From Candidatus Korobacter versatilis (lineage in GTDB: Bacteria > Acidobacteriota > Terriglobia > Terriglobales > Acidobacteriaceae), in the NCBI GenBank assembly GCA_016185395.1, contig JACPNR010000009.1, positions 231,843 through 295,842 on the forward strand: a stretch of DNA of 64,000 bases, written 5' to 3'. Every line of letters begins with the position of its first letter. Position 1 is the stretch's first letter. Below the pieces are notes generated by a model. The model did no database searches. It saw only the letters and a list, made by a program, of their open reading frames with translations, and was not told the DNA's origin. The position numbers and the translations under genes are program-made. Positions 42,024 through 50,189 of the stretch are shown piece by piece.

Positions 42024-42884
42024 ATGCCGACTGCCACTTCCCCGAAGACGCGCGAGATATCCGTCGCGCATAGTCCCGATTCCGACGACGCGTTCATGTT
42101 TTACGCGCTCGCGACCAGCAAGGTCCGCGTGCCGGGACTCAAGTTCACGCACACGCTCTGCGACATCGAGACGCTGAACAAGAAGGCGCGCGACGGCAAA
42201 GGCTTCTACGACGTGACCGCCATCAGTTTCCACGCCTATCCTTATATCCAGGAGAACTACGCGCTGCTGCCCAGCGGCGGCTCCGTGGGCGAAGGCTACG
42301 GGCCGATGGTCATCGCGGCGAAGGCGTTCACGCCCGACGAGATCCGCAGCAAGAAGATCGCTATCCCCGGCACGCTGACCACCGCGTATCTCGCGCTCAA
42401 GCTGTTCGAGCCCAAGATCGAGACCGAGGTCGTTCCCTTCGACCAGATCATGCCCGCGGTGGAGGCGGGCAAGTACGAGGCCGGACTCATCATCCACGAA
42501 GGCCAGCTCATGTACGACCGCCACGGCCTGCACAAGATCGTGGACCTCGGCAAATGGTGGCGCGACAAGACCGGCCTGCCGCTCCCGCTCGGCGGCAACG
42601 CCATCCGGCGCTCGCTCGGCAAGGAGACCATCGCGCAGGTCTCGAAGGCGCTGAAGGATTCCATCCAGTACGGACTCGACCATCGCGAGGAGGCGCTCGA
42701 GTACGCCATGCAGTTCGCGCGCGACCTCGATCGCTCGCTCGCCAACCGCTTCGTCTCCATGTACGTGAACGAGCGCACGGTGGACTACGGCGAGGAAGGC
42801 CGCCAGGCCATCCGCTTGCTGCTGGAAGAGGGACACAAGGCGAAGATCATCACCACGAAAGCTAAGGTCGATTTTGTGGATTGA
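42024..42884 (+). CDS. mqnD: 1,4-dihydroxy-6-naphthoate synthase MqnD
   Basis: Converts cyclic dehypoxanthine futalosine to 1,4-dihydroxy-6-naphthoate, the step after MqnC. The 286-aa two-lobed protein shows the characteristic AHSPDSDDAFMFYAL near 15-29, DVTAISFHAYPYI, and a GEGYGPMVIA segment. The catalytic-histidine region is IIHEGQLMYDRHGL, and LGGNAIRRSLG follows. Homology to MqnA is distant, and the SPDSDD motif distinguishes MqnD. Its 3' end is followed by a repeat and a terminator. The pathway is incomplete within the window because mqnB and mqnE are not present. Confidence 0.93.
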   Translation: MPTATSPKTREISVAHSPDSDDAFMFYALATSKVRVPGLKFTHTLCDIETLNKKARDGKGFYDVTAISFHAYPYIQENYALLPSGGSVGEGYGPMVIAAKAFTPDEIRSKKIAIPGTLTTAYLALKLFEPKIETEVVPFDQIMPAVEAGKYEAGLIIHEGQLMYDRHGLHKIVDLGKWWRDKTGLPLPLGGNAIRRSLGKETIAQVSKALKDSIQYGLDHREEALEYAMQFARDLDRSLANRFVSMYVNERTVDYGEEGRQAIRLLLEEGHKAKIITTKAKVDFVD

Positions 42885-42887
42885 TTC

Positions 42888-42912
42888 TGAGCGGTAAGCA
42901 ATGAGCGATGAG
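42888..42912. repeat. TGAGCRATGAGC-word repeat
   Basis: TGAGCGGTAAGCAATGAGCGATGAGC comprises three to four degenerate AATGAGCG words between the mqnD stop and the terminator. Confidence 0.4.
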
Positions 42913-42914
42913 CA

Positions 42915-42945
42915 AAAACAAAGGCACGCCACCAGTGTGCCTTTT
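42915..42945. terminator. Bidirectional terminator between mqnD and the PilZ gene
   Basis: AAAGGCAC (42,920-42,927), 9-nt loop, GTGCCTTT (42,937-42,944). T's follow on the plus strand, and the minus strand reads TTTGTTTTTG after the stem, so it serves both convergent genes. Confidence 0.8.
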
Positions 42946-42961
42946 CGATTCGGCTTATGGC

Positions 42962-43333
42962 TTACTTCTGTCTCTCCAAGATCGTCGTATCCGACACGTA
43001 GTACTTTCCGATCAGGATCCCGATCTTCACCGCGGAATCCGCGTCGAGGTCGTTGAACTCGAAGCCGGCGCAGCCGTGCTGGAAGTAGCAGAAGGTGGCG
43101 TGCACGTGGACGTTGAGGTCTTCCTGCGGGTCCACGATCACAAAGCTCTGCTTCTTGTCGTTCTTGAATTTGGTGTCGTCGGTCGTGGTGATGAGGAAGC
43201 CGCCGCGGCCGAGCTGGCGAACGTCACCTTGCTTCGCGCCGCGCGGATTGGTGACGTAGACGCCGGACTTGGGGTCGACTTCCACGCGCTCAAAGCGCCG
43301 CCGCTCGTTCTTCAATTGCTCTGACTGGGTCAT
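42962..43333 (-). CDS. PilZ-like domain protein
   Basis: A 123-aa cytosolic protein. The N-terminal arginine-rich motif RRRFERVEV (about 11-19) and QLGRGGFLI (about 40-48) correspond to the RxxxR and D/NxSxxG c-di-GMP-binding elements of PilZ domains, although the second is altered (QLGRGG). GCAGFEF near 90 matches the terminal PilZ strand. An HD-GYP c-di-GMP phosphodiesterase gene lies about 2 kb away, consistent with c-di-GMP signalling. The 5' end overlaps the peptidase remnant by 4 nt (ATGA). Confidence 0.72.
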   Translation of the reverse strand: MTQSEQLKNERRRFERVEVDPKSGVYVTNPRGAKQGDVRQLGRGGFLITTTDDTKFKNDKKQSFVIVDPQEDLNVHVHATFCYFQHGCAGFEFNDLDADSAVKIGILIGKYYVSDTTILERQK

Positions 43334-43955
43334 TGGACTGGCTCCGGAAACGGCTGGACCGGATCGATGTCCACCGGGACATCGGTGACGGAACGTAACG
43401 CGGATTGTAACTCCGACGGCACGGAATCGTACTTCTTAAACCACGCTTCCGCGCGGGCGCGGTCCCCCGTGGCCTCGATCTCGAGCAGTTCCTTGCTCAC
43501 TTTTTCGATGGCCGACGGCAGCTTCGTATAATCGATCTCGTAGCGCCCGTTCACCCGCCGGATGGCGCCCTGCTCGCTGCGGAAGTTGAACTCCATCATC
43601 TCGTCGCGGCCGTGCGCCTCGGCGATTTGCTCGTTGCATCTTTCTTCCCTTCGAGCGACTGCAGCAGCTCAAGACCTTCGGGATCGCTCTGCCGCCAGTA
43701 GATGTCCTCGATGCAGCGCGAAGCCGCGACGAGCTTCTCGAGCATCTGGCGCTCGCGCGGCAAGAGCGTGCGCTCGTCGAACTCCACGGGATACGGCTTC
43801 CACTGCGCCAGCCGCTTCTCGAGTCCGGGCGCGGGCGCGGCAGAGACCGCTGCCGCGTGCTGCTTGTGGGAGTATCGCGCCGTTTTCGCGTTGGCTTGGC
43901 CGCTCATGAGGACCGCTAGAAGGAGGATGGCTGGAAGAAACACCTGCTTGCCCAT
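43330..43955 (-). pseudogene. Deleted remnant of a secreted peptidase (M49/DPP III-like)
   Basis: Two coherent pieces in different frames. The N-terminal piece (43,955 to about 43,640) has a signal peptide (VFLPAILLLAVLMSGQANA) and the segment RERQMLEKLVAASRCIEDIYW, DPEGLELLQSLEG. The C-terminal piece (about 43,635 to 43,330) reads EQIAEAHGRDEMMEFNF, then NGRYEIDYTKLP and GDRARAEAWFKKYD. These look like the first and last parts of the large Zn-peptidases of the dipeptidyl-peptidase III type found in this phylum. The middle, with the catalytic zinc motif, is missing and the junction is out of frame. It is a probable internal-deletion pseudogene; the family call is from memory, not a search. 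The ORF from the Met at 43,599 alone would be an 89-aa fragment. Confidence 0.6.
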
Positions 43956-43964
43956 ATCCTCACG

Positions 43965-43970
43965 ATTCTA
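43965..43970 (-). promoter_or_regulatory. Putative -10 TAGAAT for the peptidase remnant
   Basis: TAGAAT on the minus strand lies 9 nt before the ATG at 43,955, with a GAGGAT ribosome-binding site between them. The promoter seems intact although the gene is broken. Confidence 0.35.
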
Positions 43971-44000
43971 ATCGGGGTGAGTCGCTGCGGGAAGGTGCGC

Positions 44001-44006
44001 TATCAT
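44001..44006 (+). promoter_or_regulatory. Putative -10 TATCAT before the pseudopilin-like gene
   Basis: TATCAT ends 7 nt before the ATG at 44,014, divergent from the peptidase remnant promoter. A start 6-8 nt downstream would give a leaderless mRNA. Confidence 0.4.
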
Positions 44007-44013
44007 CGGCACG

Positions 44014-44481
44014 ATGGGCGAACGCAGAAGCAAAGGAAAGTCGCACTGGGCTTGGTGGGTGGTCGGCATCCTGCTGGTGCTGGTGGTCGTACTCATCGCC
44101 ATCCCGAACCTGTTGCACCGGCACTTGATGGAGTCGCGCGCGGAGTCGCCGTCCGTCAGCAGCATGCGCGCGATCTGTACTGCGAACGTGTCGTACGAGT
44201 ACGGACATCCCAAGCAGGGCTACGCCCGCACGCTCGCCGACCTCGGACCGAAAGACGGCAACTACCTCGACGCCCGGCTCGCCACCGGGGAGAAAGCCGG
44301 CTACCGCTTCGAGTACACCGCCAAACCGGGAGCGAACGGGCTCATCGAGCAGTATCGCGTGACCGCTCGTCCGGAGCGACATGGCAAGACCGGCCAAGTC
44401 AGCCTCTACATGGACGAGAACTGCGAGATACGCAGCACCACCGAAGACCGCGCGCCGACCGCAGCGGACCCGAAACTCTGA
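44014..44481 (+). CDS. Pseudopilin-like membrane-anchored protein
   Basis: A 155-aa protein with a short basic leader (MGERRSKGKSH), one strongly hydrophobic N-terminal helix (WWVVGILLVLVVVLIAIPNLL) and a soluble domain (about 45-140) containing SSMRAICTANVSYEYGHP and YARTLADLG. These match the globular part of acidobacterial type IV pilin/pseudopilin-like proteins. The helix has the AIPNLL ending of type IV pilins but lacks a GFTLIE-type prepilin cleavage site, so it is probably a non-processed anchor. The HAD gene starts 2 nt after its stop. No pilus genes are adjacent. Confidence 0.7.
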   Translation: MGERRSKGKSHWAWWVVGILLVLVVVLIAIPNLLHRHLMESRAESPSVSSMRAICTANVSYEYGHPKQGYARTLADLGPKDGNYLDARLATGEKAGYRFEYTAKPGANGLIEQYRVTARPERHGKTGQVSLYMDENCEIRSTTEDRAPTAADPKL

Positions 44482-44483
44482 CC

Positions 44484-45188
44484 ATGACCTCTTTCTCTTC
44501 CCGCCAGACGCTGCTCATCGACGCCGACGACACGCTGTGGGAAAACAACATCTACTTCGAGCGCGCCATCGCCGACTTCATCAGCTTCCTCAATCATCGC
44601 GCTTACACGCCGGAGCAGGTGCGCGAGGTGCTCAACGACGTGGAGCGTGACTGCATCGTGCGCCACGGTTACGGCCTGCACTCGTTCGCGCACGCGCTCG
44701 TCGACACCTTCGAGCGGCTCGCCGTCGAGCCGCTCACGCCAGGCCTGCACCAGACCGTTGTCGGATTTGCGCACGCCATCGCGGAGCATCCCATCGAGAT
44801 CATCGCCGGCGTTCCTGAAACGCTCGCGTACCTGCGCGACCGGCACCATCTCATCGTGATGACTAAGGGAAACATCACCGAGCAGTCCGGCAAGGTGGAA
44901 CGCTCCGGCCTGAAGCCGTATTTTTCTGCCGTTGAGATCGTCGCCGAGAAGGACGAGCCCACGTATCGCTCCATCGCGGACAAGTATGGCCTCGCTGCGG
45001 ACATGACCTGGATGGTGGGCAACAGTCCCAAGTCGGACATCAATCCCGCACTTGCCGCCGGACTGAACGCCGTCTTCGTGCCGCACGACAACACATGGGT
45101 GCTCGAACACGAAGCGGTCGCGGAACCTGCATCCGGAGCAAAGCTACTCGTGGTGGAAAGTTTCGCGGCCTTGCGTGGACACTTCTAA
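44484..45188 (+). CDS. HAD-superfamily hydrolase
   Basis: A 234-aa haloacid-dehalogenase-fold phosphatase (subfamily IA). Motif I DADDTLWE (Asp13, Asp15) supplies the nucleophile and the acid/base. Motif II is VMTKGN (Thr near 127), motif III contains AEKDEP, and motif IV GNSPKSDINPA provides Mg2+ ligands. The substrate is unknown; subfamily members act on small phosphorylated metabolites. I chose ATG 44,484 immediately after the pseudopilin-like gene; the frame continues upstream but overlaps that gene. Confidence 0.88.
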   Translation: MTSFSSRQTLLIDADDTLWENNIYFERAIADFISFLNHRAYTPEQVREVLNDVERDCIVRHGYGLHSFAHALVDTFERLAVEPLTPGLHQTVVGFAHAIAEHPIEIIAGVPETLAYLRDRHHLIVMTKGNITEQSGKVERSGLKPYFSAVEIVAEKDEPTYRSIADKYGLAADMTWMVGNSPKSDINPALAAGLNAVFVPHDNTWVLEHEAVAEPASGAKLLVVESFAALRGHF

Positions 45189-45190
45189 AG

Positions 45191-45262
45191 GCGCTTTTGG
45201 CTCTTAGCTTTTGGCTTTTGGCAAAAACCCCGGAGCCAAGCCAAGGGCCAATAGCCAACAGC
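45191..45262. repeat. CTTTTGG/AGCCAA-word inverted repeat
   Basis: The left arm (45,191-45,227) consists of GCTTTTGGCTTTTGGC words; the right arm (45,233-45,262) is GAGCCAAGCCAAGGGCC then AATAGCCAACAGC. The arms are partly complementary and each is a degenerate tandem of its own word. A very similar AGAGCCAA block recurs at 48,825-48,860. Confidence 0.6.
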
Positions 45263-45364
45263 GTTCTTCCCGTACTCAAACGAGTCGTTAACCATCAGGG
45301 CACAGTCCGTTCCCGCAACGGAACACTCTGCTACCCTCGATGTGCTCAGCGATTCCCGCTGCCC

Positions 45365-46615
45365 ATGGCAGTGGTGAACCACAATCTGCCGCGCCTCCTT
45401 CCCGCCTTTGAGGCGCTCGCCGATCTCGGCAACGAGATGACGGCGGATCGCGACTTCATCACCCGCGCCGAGACCATGCTCGCCCGCACCATGCAGGCGC
45501 TCGACGCGCGCGAGGGCGCGCTCTTCATCCACAGCGACCGTCCCGCAATGCTCACGTCGGTGGCGGCGTTCGGATTCGCGCTCTTCCCTCAGTCGGCCGT
45601 CATCCCGCTGCTGCCGAAAAACGTCCGCGCGCTGAACCACTCGCAGCCGATGGTGCTGGCCGGGACCCACGAGCGATATTTCAGCGCGAACGGCAACGTG
45701 CCGCCGGGAGTCTTCCAGTGCGTCGCGCCGCTGCGGGTCAATGCCAAGCTTGTCGGTGCAGTCACGCTCGGCCGCCGCAACGCCGAAGGCGGCTACGACG
45801 AAGCCGATCTCGCCACGCTCGGCATGCTGGCGCAGCCCATCGCCATGGCCGTGCAGAACCACGTGCTGGCGCACACGCTCGAGCATCGCATCGCGGAGAA
45901 CCTGCGGCTGCTCGCCGGGCTGCATTCCATGTACGACCACACGCTCGAGGCCTTCGCCACCGCCATCGACGCCAAAGACGCGTTCACCCGCGGACACTCG
46001 CTGCGCGTGGGCCGCTACGCCGCCGCCGTCGGCGAGGCGATGGGACTCGACCCGGCGCAGGTCACCGGGCTACGCGCCGCCGGATATCTGCACGATGTCG
46101 GCAAAGTCAACGTGGACAAACACCTCTTCAAGAAGCCGGGCGCGCTCGAGCGCATCGAGTTCCAGGAGATGGCCGACCACACCGTGATGGGCCACCAGAT
46201 CGTCGCCGGCGTTGAGTTTCCGTGGCCGCAGATACCGGAGGTCGTCCGCTCGCACCACGAGCGCGCCGATGGCTCGGGATATCCCGACCACCTGCACGAG
46301 AGCGAGATGCCGCTCGCGGTCCGCGTGGTCGCGCTCGCCGATAGCTTCGATGCCATGACCAGCGAGCGGTCCTATCGGCAACCGCTGTCGTTGGGCGAGA
46401 CGCTCACCCACATCGTCCGCTCGACGCCCGGCAAGTTCGACGCGGAGGCGGTGCAGGCGCTGCTGGTGCAATTGCGCCGCGATGCCACCCGCAAGGACTC
46501 CGGTGCGGCCTTCCTCGAACCCAGCGTTCCGATGACCGTTGCTCCCCGCGACCTCGACCAGCTCGCCGCCGACCTGAACTTCCGCATCAATAACGCGCGC
46601 GCCTACTCGGCTTAG
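45365..46615 (+). CDS. GAF-HD-GYP cyclic-di-GMP phosphodiesterase
   Basis: A 416-aa cytosolic signalling enzyme with an N-terminal GAF-like domain (about 25-160) and a C-terminal HD-GYP domain (about 195-390) that hydrolyses c-di-GMP. Visible residues: HSLRVGRYA, the HD pair in YLHDVGKVNVD (about 241-251), HTVMGHQI, the HHERADGSGYP motif (about 297-307) and ALADSFDAMTSERSYR. The complete GYP triad makes it likely active. The true start is probably ATG 45,365; frame upstream is occupied by the repeat. A PilZ-like gene 2 kb away may be a downstream c-di-GMP receptor. Confidence 0.91.
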   Translation: MAVVNHNLPRLLPAFEALADLGNEMTADRDFITRAETMLARTMQALDAREGALFIHSDRPAMLTSVAAFGFALFPQSAVIPLLPKNVRALNHSQPMVLAGTHERYFSANGNVPPGVFQCVAPLRVNAKLVGAVTLGRRNAEGGYDEADLATLGMLAQPIAMAVQNHVLAHTLEHRIAENLRLLAGLHSMYDHTLEAFATAIDAKDAFTRGHSLRVGRYAAAVGEAMGLDPAQVTGLRAAGYLHDVGKVNVDKHLFKKPGALERIEFQEMADHTVMGHQIVAGVEFPWPQIPEVVRSHHERADGSGYPDHLHESEMPLAVRVVALADSFDAMTSERSYRQPLSLGETLTHIVRSTPGKFDAEAVQALLVQLRRDATRKDSGAAFLEPSVPMTVAPRDLDQLAADLNFRINNARAYSA

Positions 46616-46697
46616 CCCCGTCGCCGCACCCCCCGCACAACTTTTTCCCGTGTCCGTGTTTGTCCAGAGTAGCCGCTCTGGCTCGCGGGGGATTGCA

Positions 46698-48824
46698 ATG
46701 AAGGTGCGTCGCGTATTGGGGCCACTGGCATTGGTGTTGGCCGTGTCCGCTGGGATGCTGCTCGCCGCCGACAAAACCAAGACTGCAAAACAGACAGAAC
46801 AGTCTCCGCCTAGCGCCGCCGCGCCCGCCGCGATGGATGACTCCAAGCGCGCGCTGCATGCGCTCAATCGGCTCACGTTCGGCCCGCGTCCGGGCGACGT
46901 CCAGCGCGTGCAGGCCATGGGAGTGGACAAGTGGATCGAGCTGCAGCTCCATCCCGAGAAACTCGATGACGGCGCCCTGCAAGCGCGACTGAGCAGCTAT
47001 CGCACGCTGGCAATGGATTCGCGCGAGCTGCTCCAGAACTTCCCGCCTCCGTTCGTACTCAAAGCCGTGGAAGCCGGCCGCATGCCCATGCCTTCCGACT
47101 CGAACCAGCGCGCTGTTTACGAATCGCAGATGGCGGCGTATCGCGCGCGCAAAGAGAACAAGGCGGCCAAGGGGAATGATGGGGCGGCTAACAACGACGA
47201 CGCGAAACCCGCTCCGCAGGACCCCAACGCCGCCGGGAGCACGATGACCGACGAGCAGCGCGCGGAGCGCCGCGAGGCGCGCCGCTACGCCAGAACGCAA
47301 GCGGAAGAGATTACCGCGCTGCCGCCGGACAAGCGCATCGCCGAGCTGCTGAAGCTCACCCCGGAGCAACGCACCATGCTGGCCCGCGGCCTGCCACAGG
47401 AGGACCGCGAGCGCCTGCTCGCCGGCATGACGCCGCAGCAGCGTGAGACCGTGCTGGCGATGGCGAACCCGCGCATCGTGGTTGCCGGCGAGATGCAGTC
47501 CGCAAAGATCCTGCGCGCCGCCTACAGTGAGCGCCAGCTCGAGGAAGTGATGACCGATTTCTGGTTCAACCACTTCAACGTCTACGACAAGAAGGGCCCC
47601 GACGCGTACATGATCGGGCAGTACGAGCGCGACGCCATCCGTCCGCATGTTTTGGGGAAGTTCGAAGACCTGCTGCTGGCCACGGCGAGGTCGCCGGCCA
47701 TGCTTTTCTATCTCGACAACTGGCAGAGCGTCGGGCCGGACTCCGCCTTCGCGAAGAACGGCGGCGGCTACGGCCAGCAGGGACAAGGCCAGAACCGCCG
47801 CTTCCGCCGCGGTGGATTCGGCCAGCAGCAGCCACGCATGCAGCGCAACGATCCCAACCAGCAAGGCGCGCAGCAGATCAAGCAGCGCCGCAGCGGACTC
47901 AACGAGAACTACGCGCGCGAGGTGATGGAACTGCACACACTTGGCGTGGACGGCGGCTACACCCAGCAGGACGTCACCGAACTGGCCAAGGTCCTGACCG
48001 GCTGGACGATGCGGCAGCCGCGTCTCGGCGGTGGTTATGAGTTCAACGCGCGCATGCACGAGCCGGGCTCGAAGATCGTGCTCGGCCATCAGTTCTCCGG
48101 CGGCGGCGAGAGCGAGGCCGAAGCCGCGCTGAAGATGCTGGCGCACCAGCCGGCGACGGCGAAGTTCGTCTCGCGCAAACTGGCGATGCGCTTCGTGGCC
48201 GACGAGCCTCCCGCGGCGCTGGTGGACCGCATGGCGCAAACCTTCTTGAAGAAAGACGGCGACATACGCGAGGTCCTGCGCACCATGTTCCACTCGCCCG
48301 AATTCTGGTCGCGCGACGCTTATCGCGCCAAGGTGAAAACGCCGTTCGAGTTCGTGGTGTCGTCGCTGCGCGCGACCGGCGCGGAGATACAGAACCCGTT
48401 TGTCATCGCGCAGGCGCTCAACAAGATGGGCATGCCGCTTTACGGCATGCAGCCGCCCACCGGCTACTCGATGAAGGCGGACGCGTGGGTGAACTCCGCC
48501 GCGCTCCTCAATCGCATGAACTTCGCGCTCGGCCTCGGCACCGGACGTCTTCCCGGCGTGAACATGGACTCCGCAAGAGCGCTCGGCGCTCCCGCGCGGG
48601 ATCCGCAAGCGACGCTGGCCATGCTGGAGCAAAAGCTGCTCGATGGCGACGTCTCGAAGCAGACGCACCAGACGCTGCAGAAGCAGCTCGCAGATCCCAA
48701 GGTCGCGGAAACGGCAATGGGCGCCGACGTTACCCCCGAAGCGAGCGCTGCGATGAACACGAATCGGAACCCAGGGGTGATTGCCGGACTAATATTGGGC
48801 TCGCCCGAGTTTCAACGCAGGTAG
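46698..48824 (+). CDS. DUF1800 domain-containing secreted protein
   Basis: A 708-aa protein with a signal peptide (RVLGPLALVLAVSAGMLLAA). The DUF1800 domain begins RALHALNRLTFGPRPGDVQR near 50. The middle contains DFWFNHFNVYDKKG, MLFYLDNWQSVGP, and later LNENYAREVMELHTLGVDGGY plus VLTGWTM, all family hallmarks. Two low-complexity inserts are notable: a charged linker (about 150-200) and a Gln/Arg/Gly-rich loop (about 355-395). DUF1800 proteins are usually encoded directly before DUF1501, as here, and are thought to be exported. The enzymatic role is not established. I chose ATG 46,698; a GTG at 46,650 is possible. Confidence 0.9.
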   Translation: MKVRRVLGPLALVLAVSAGMLLAADKTKTAKQTEQSPPSAAAPAAMDDSKRALHALNRLTFGPRPGDVQRVQAMGVDKWIELQLHPEKLDDGALQARLSSYRTLAMDSRELLQNFPPPFVLKAVEAGRMPMPSDSNQRAVYESQMAAYRARKENKAAKGNDGAANNDDAKPAPQDPNAAGSTMTDEQRAERREARRYARTQAEEITALPPDKRIAELLKLTPEQRTMLARGLPQEDRERLLAGMTPQQRETVLAMANPRIVVAGEMQSAKILRAAYSERQLEEVMTDFWFNHFNVYDKKGPDAYMIGQYERDAIRPHVLGKFEDLLLATARSPAMLFYLDNWQSVGPDSAFAKNGGGYGQQGQGQNRRFRRGGFGQQQPRMQRNDPNQQGAQQIKQRRSGLNENYAREVMELHTLGVDGGYTQQDVTELAKVLTGWTMRQPRLGGGYEFNARMHEPGSKIVLGHQFSGGGESEAEAALKMLAHQPATAKFVSRKLAMRFVADEPPAALVDRMAQTFLKKDGDIREVLRTMFHSPEFWSRDAYRAKVKTPFEFVVSSLRATGAEIQNPFVIAQALNKMGMPLYGMQPPTGYSMKADAWVNSAALLNRMNFALGLGTGRLPGVNMDSARALGAPARDPQATLAMLEQKLLDGDVSKQTHQTLQKQLADPKVAETAMGADVTPEASAAMNTNRNPGVIAGLILGSPEFQRR

Positions 48825-48860
48825 AAGGCAAGAGCCAACGGCCAAGAGCCAATAGTCAGG
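48825..48860. repeat. AGAGCCAA-word tandem repeat
   Basis: AAGGCAAGAGCCAACGGCC then AAGAGCCAATAGTCAGG: three degenerate copies of AAGAGCCAAYRG between the DUF1800 and DUF1501 genes, the same word family as 45,191-45,262. Confidence 0.55.
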
Positions 48861-48871
48861 AGCGGTTTTCT

Positions 48872-50110
48872 ATGAGCATCACTCGCAGGGCATTCATGAA
48901 GGGCGGCGCGATGGCCGTGGTCGGCACGGCGGCGGTGCCGTCGTTCCTCACGCGCGCGGCGCTCGGCGCGGAGACATCCGGCGGACGCAAACGCTTCGTT
49001 GTGCTCTTCCAGCGCGGCGCGGCTGACGGCTTGAACATCGTGATCCCGCACGGCGAGCGCGATTACTACGCGATGCGCCCGAGCATCAGCATCCCGCGCG
49101 GCCAGGAGCTTGACCTCGATGGCTTCTTCGGGCTGCATCCTTCGATGGCTGCGCTGAAGCCGCTGTGGGAGCAGAAGCATCTCGCCATCATCCATGCGGC
49201 CGGCTCGCCGGACACCACGCGCTCGCACTTCGACGCGCAGGACTACATGGAATCAGGCACGCCGGGCGTGAAGTCCACCGAAGACGGCTGGCTCAACCGC
49301 GTCTGCCAGTCCGAGAAGAAGCAGGACGCCAGCCCGTTCCGCGCCGTCGCACTCGGCGGTGGCATGCCGCGCGCGCTTTCCGGACGCTATCCCGCGATCG
49401 CCATCGACAACGTGAACCAGTTCGGCGTGGGCGGAAACAATCCCGGCGCGCAGCCCGCGGCCAACGGCTTCGAAGCGATGTACGCGCAGTCGGTGGACTC
49501 GGTGCTGCACGGCACCGGCAAGGAAACGTTCGAGGCGGTGAAGATGCTGAAGGCCGCGGACCCGGCACAGTATCGGCCGGCGCCGGGCGCGAACTATCCG
49601 CGCGGACGCTTTGGGGATTCCCTGCGCCAGGTCTCGCAACTGTTGAAAGCAAACCTCGGCGTGGAGGTCGCCTTCGCCGACATCGGCGGCTGGGACCACC
49701 ACGTGAACGAAGGCGCCACGCAGGGCCAGCTCGCCAACCTGCTGCGCGAGTTTTCGCAATCCCTGGCGGCATTCTGGACCGACCTTGGGACGCTCGCGGA
49801 GGAGACCGTGATCGTTTCGATGACGGAGTTTGGACGCACCGCACGCCAGAACGGCAACGGCGGCACCGACCACGGACACGCCGGCGCAATGTTCGTGATG
49901 GGCGGGCCGGTGCGCGGTGGACGCGTCTACGGCAAGTGGCCGGGACTGGCGCCCGGGCAGCTCTACGAAGGGCGCGACCTCGCGCTGACCACGGACTTCC
50001 GCCGCATCCTCGGTGAAGGCGTCTATCGTCACCTGGGCAACAAACAGCTCGACGTCGTATTTCCCGGTTTCGCCAGCTCGCCGCAGGGGTTTCTCGGCCT
50101 GCTCGGATGA
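48872..50110 (+). CDS. DUF1501 domain-containing Tat-exported protein
   Basis: A 412-aa protein with a twin-arginine signal at the N-terminus (RRAFMKGGAMAVVGTAAVPS). The DUF1501 fold, related to sulfatase/alkaline-phosphatase-type enzymes, is visible in LFQRGAADGLNIVIPHGE, IHAAGSPDTTRSHFDAQDYM, DIGGWDHHVNEG and MTEFGRTARQNGNGGTDHGH. The last supplies probable metal-ligand His/Asp residues. It pairs with the DUF1800 protein upstream; the two are likely co-expressed. Substrate and enzymology are undefined. A bidirectional terminator follows. Confidence 0.9.
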   Translation: MSITRRAFMKGGAMAVVGTAAVPSFLTRAALGAETSGGRKRFVVLFQRGAADGLNIVIPHGERDYYAMRPSISIPRGQELDLDGFFGLHPSMAALKPLWEQKHLAIIHAAGSPDTTRSHFDAQDYMESGTPGVKSTEDGWLNRVCQSEKKQDASPFRAVALGGGMPRALSGRYPAIAIDNVNQFGVGGNNPGAQPAANGFEAMYAQSVDSVLHGTGKETFEAVKMLKAADPAQYRPAPGANYPRGRFGDSLRQVSQLLKANLGVEVAFADIGGWDHHVNEGATQGQLANLLREFSQSLAAFWTDLGTLAEETVIVSMTEFGRTARQNGNGGTDHGHAGAMFVMGGPVRGGRVYGKWPGLAPGQLYEGRDLALTTDFRRILGEGVYRHLGNKQLDVVFPGFASSPQGFLGLLG

Positions 50111-50146
50111 CGCTTATCAGGATGACGGGCTGATCTCGACGCAAGA

Positions 50147-50181
50147 AAAAGCGCGGCCCGCAGGCCGCGCTTTTCTTTTTT
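50147..50181. terminator. Strong bidirectional terminator after DUF1501
   Basis: AAAAGCGCGGCC (50,147-50,158), CGCA loop, GGCCGCGCTTTT (50,163-50,174), followed by CTTTTTT. A's on the left give a U-tract on the minus strand too, serving the convergent gene at 50,190. Confidence 0.9.
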
Positions 50182-50189
50182 GCAAGGAA

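Noticed and set aside
42962..43333. Full confidence in c-di-GMP binding by the PilZ-like protein
   Set aside because: The second binding motif is QLGRGG instead of the usual D/NxSxxG, so binding may be lost; only the fold assignment is kept.
43977..44483. Upstream extension of the HAD hydrolase frame
   Set aside because: It overlaps the better-supported pseudopilin-like gene in another frame and encodes an Arg/Gln-rich stretch with no homology signal; the ATG at 44,484 precedes motif I.
48485..48871. N-terminal extension of the DUF1501 frame
   Set aside because: It overlaps the end of the DUF1800 gene and precedes the Tat signal, which must be N-terminal.
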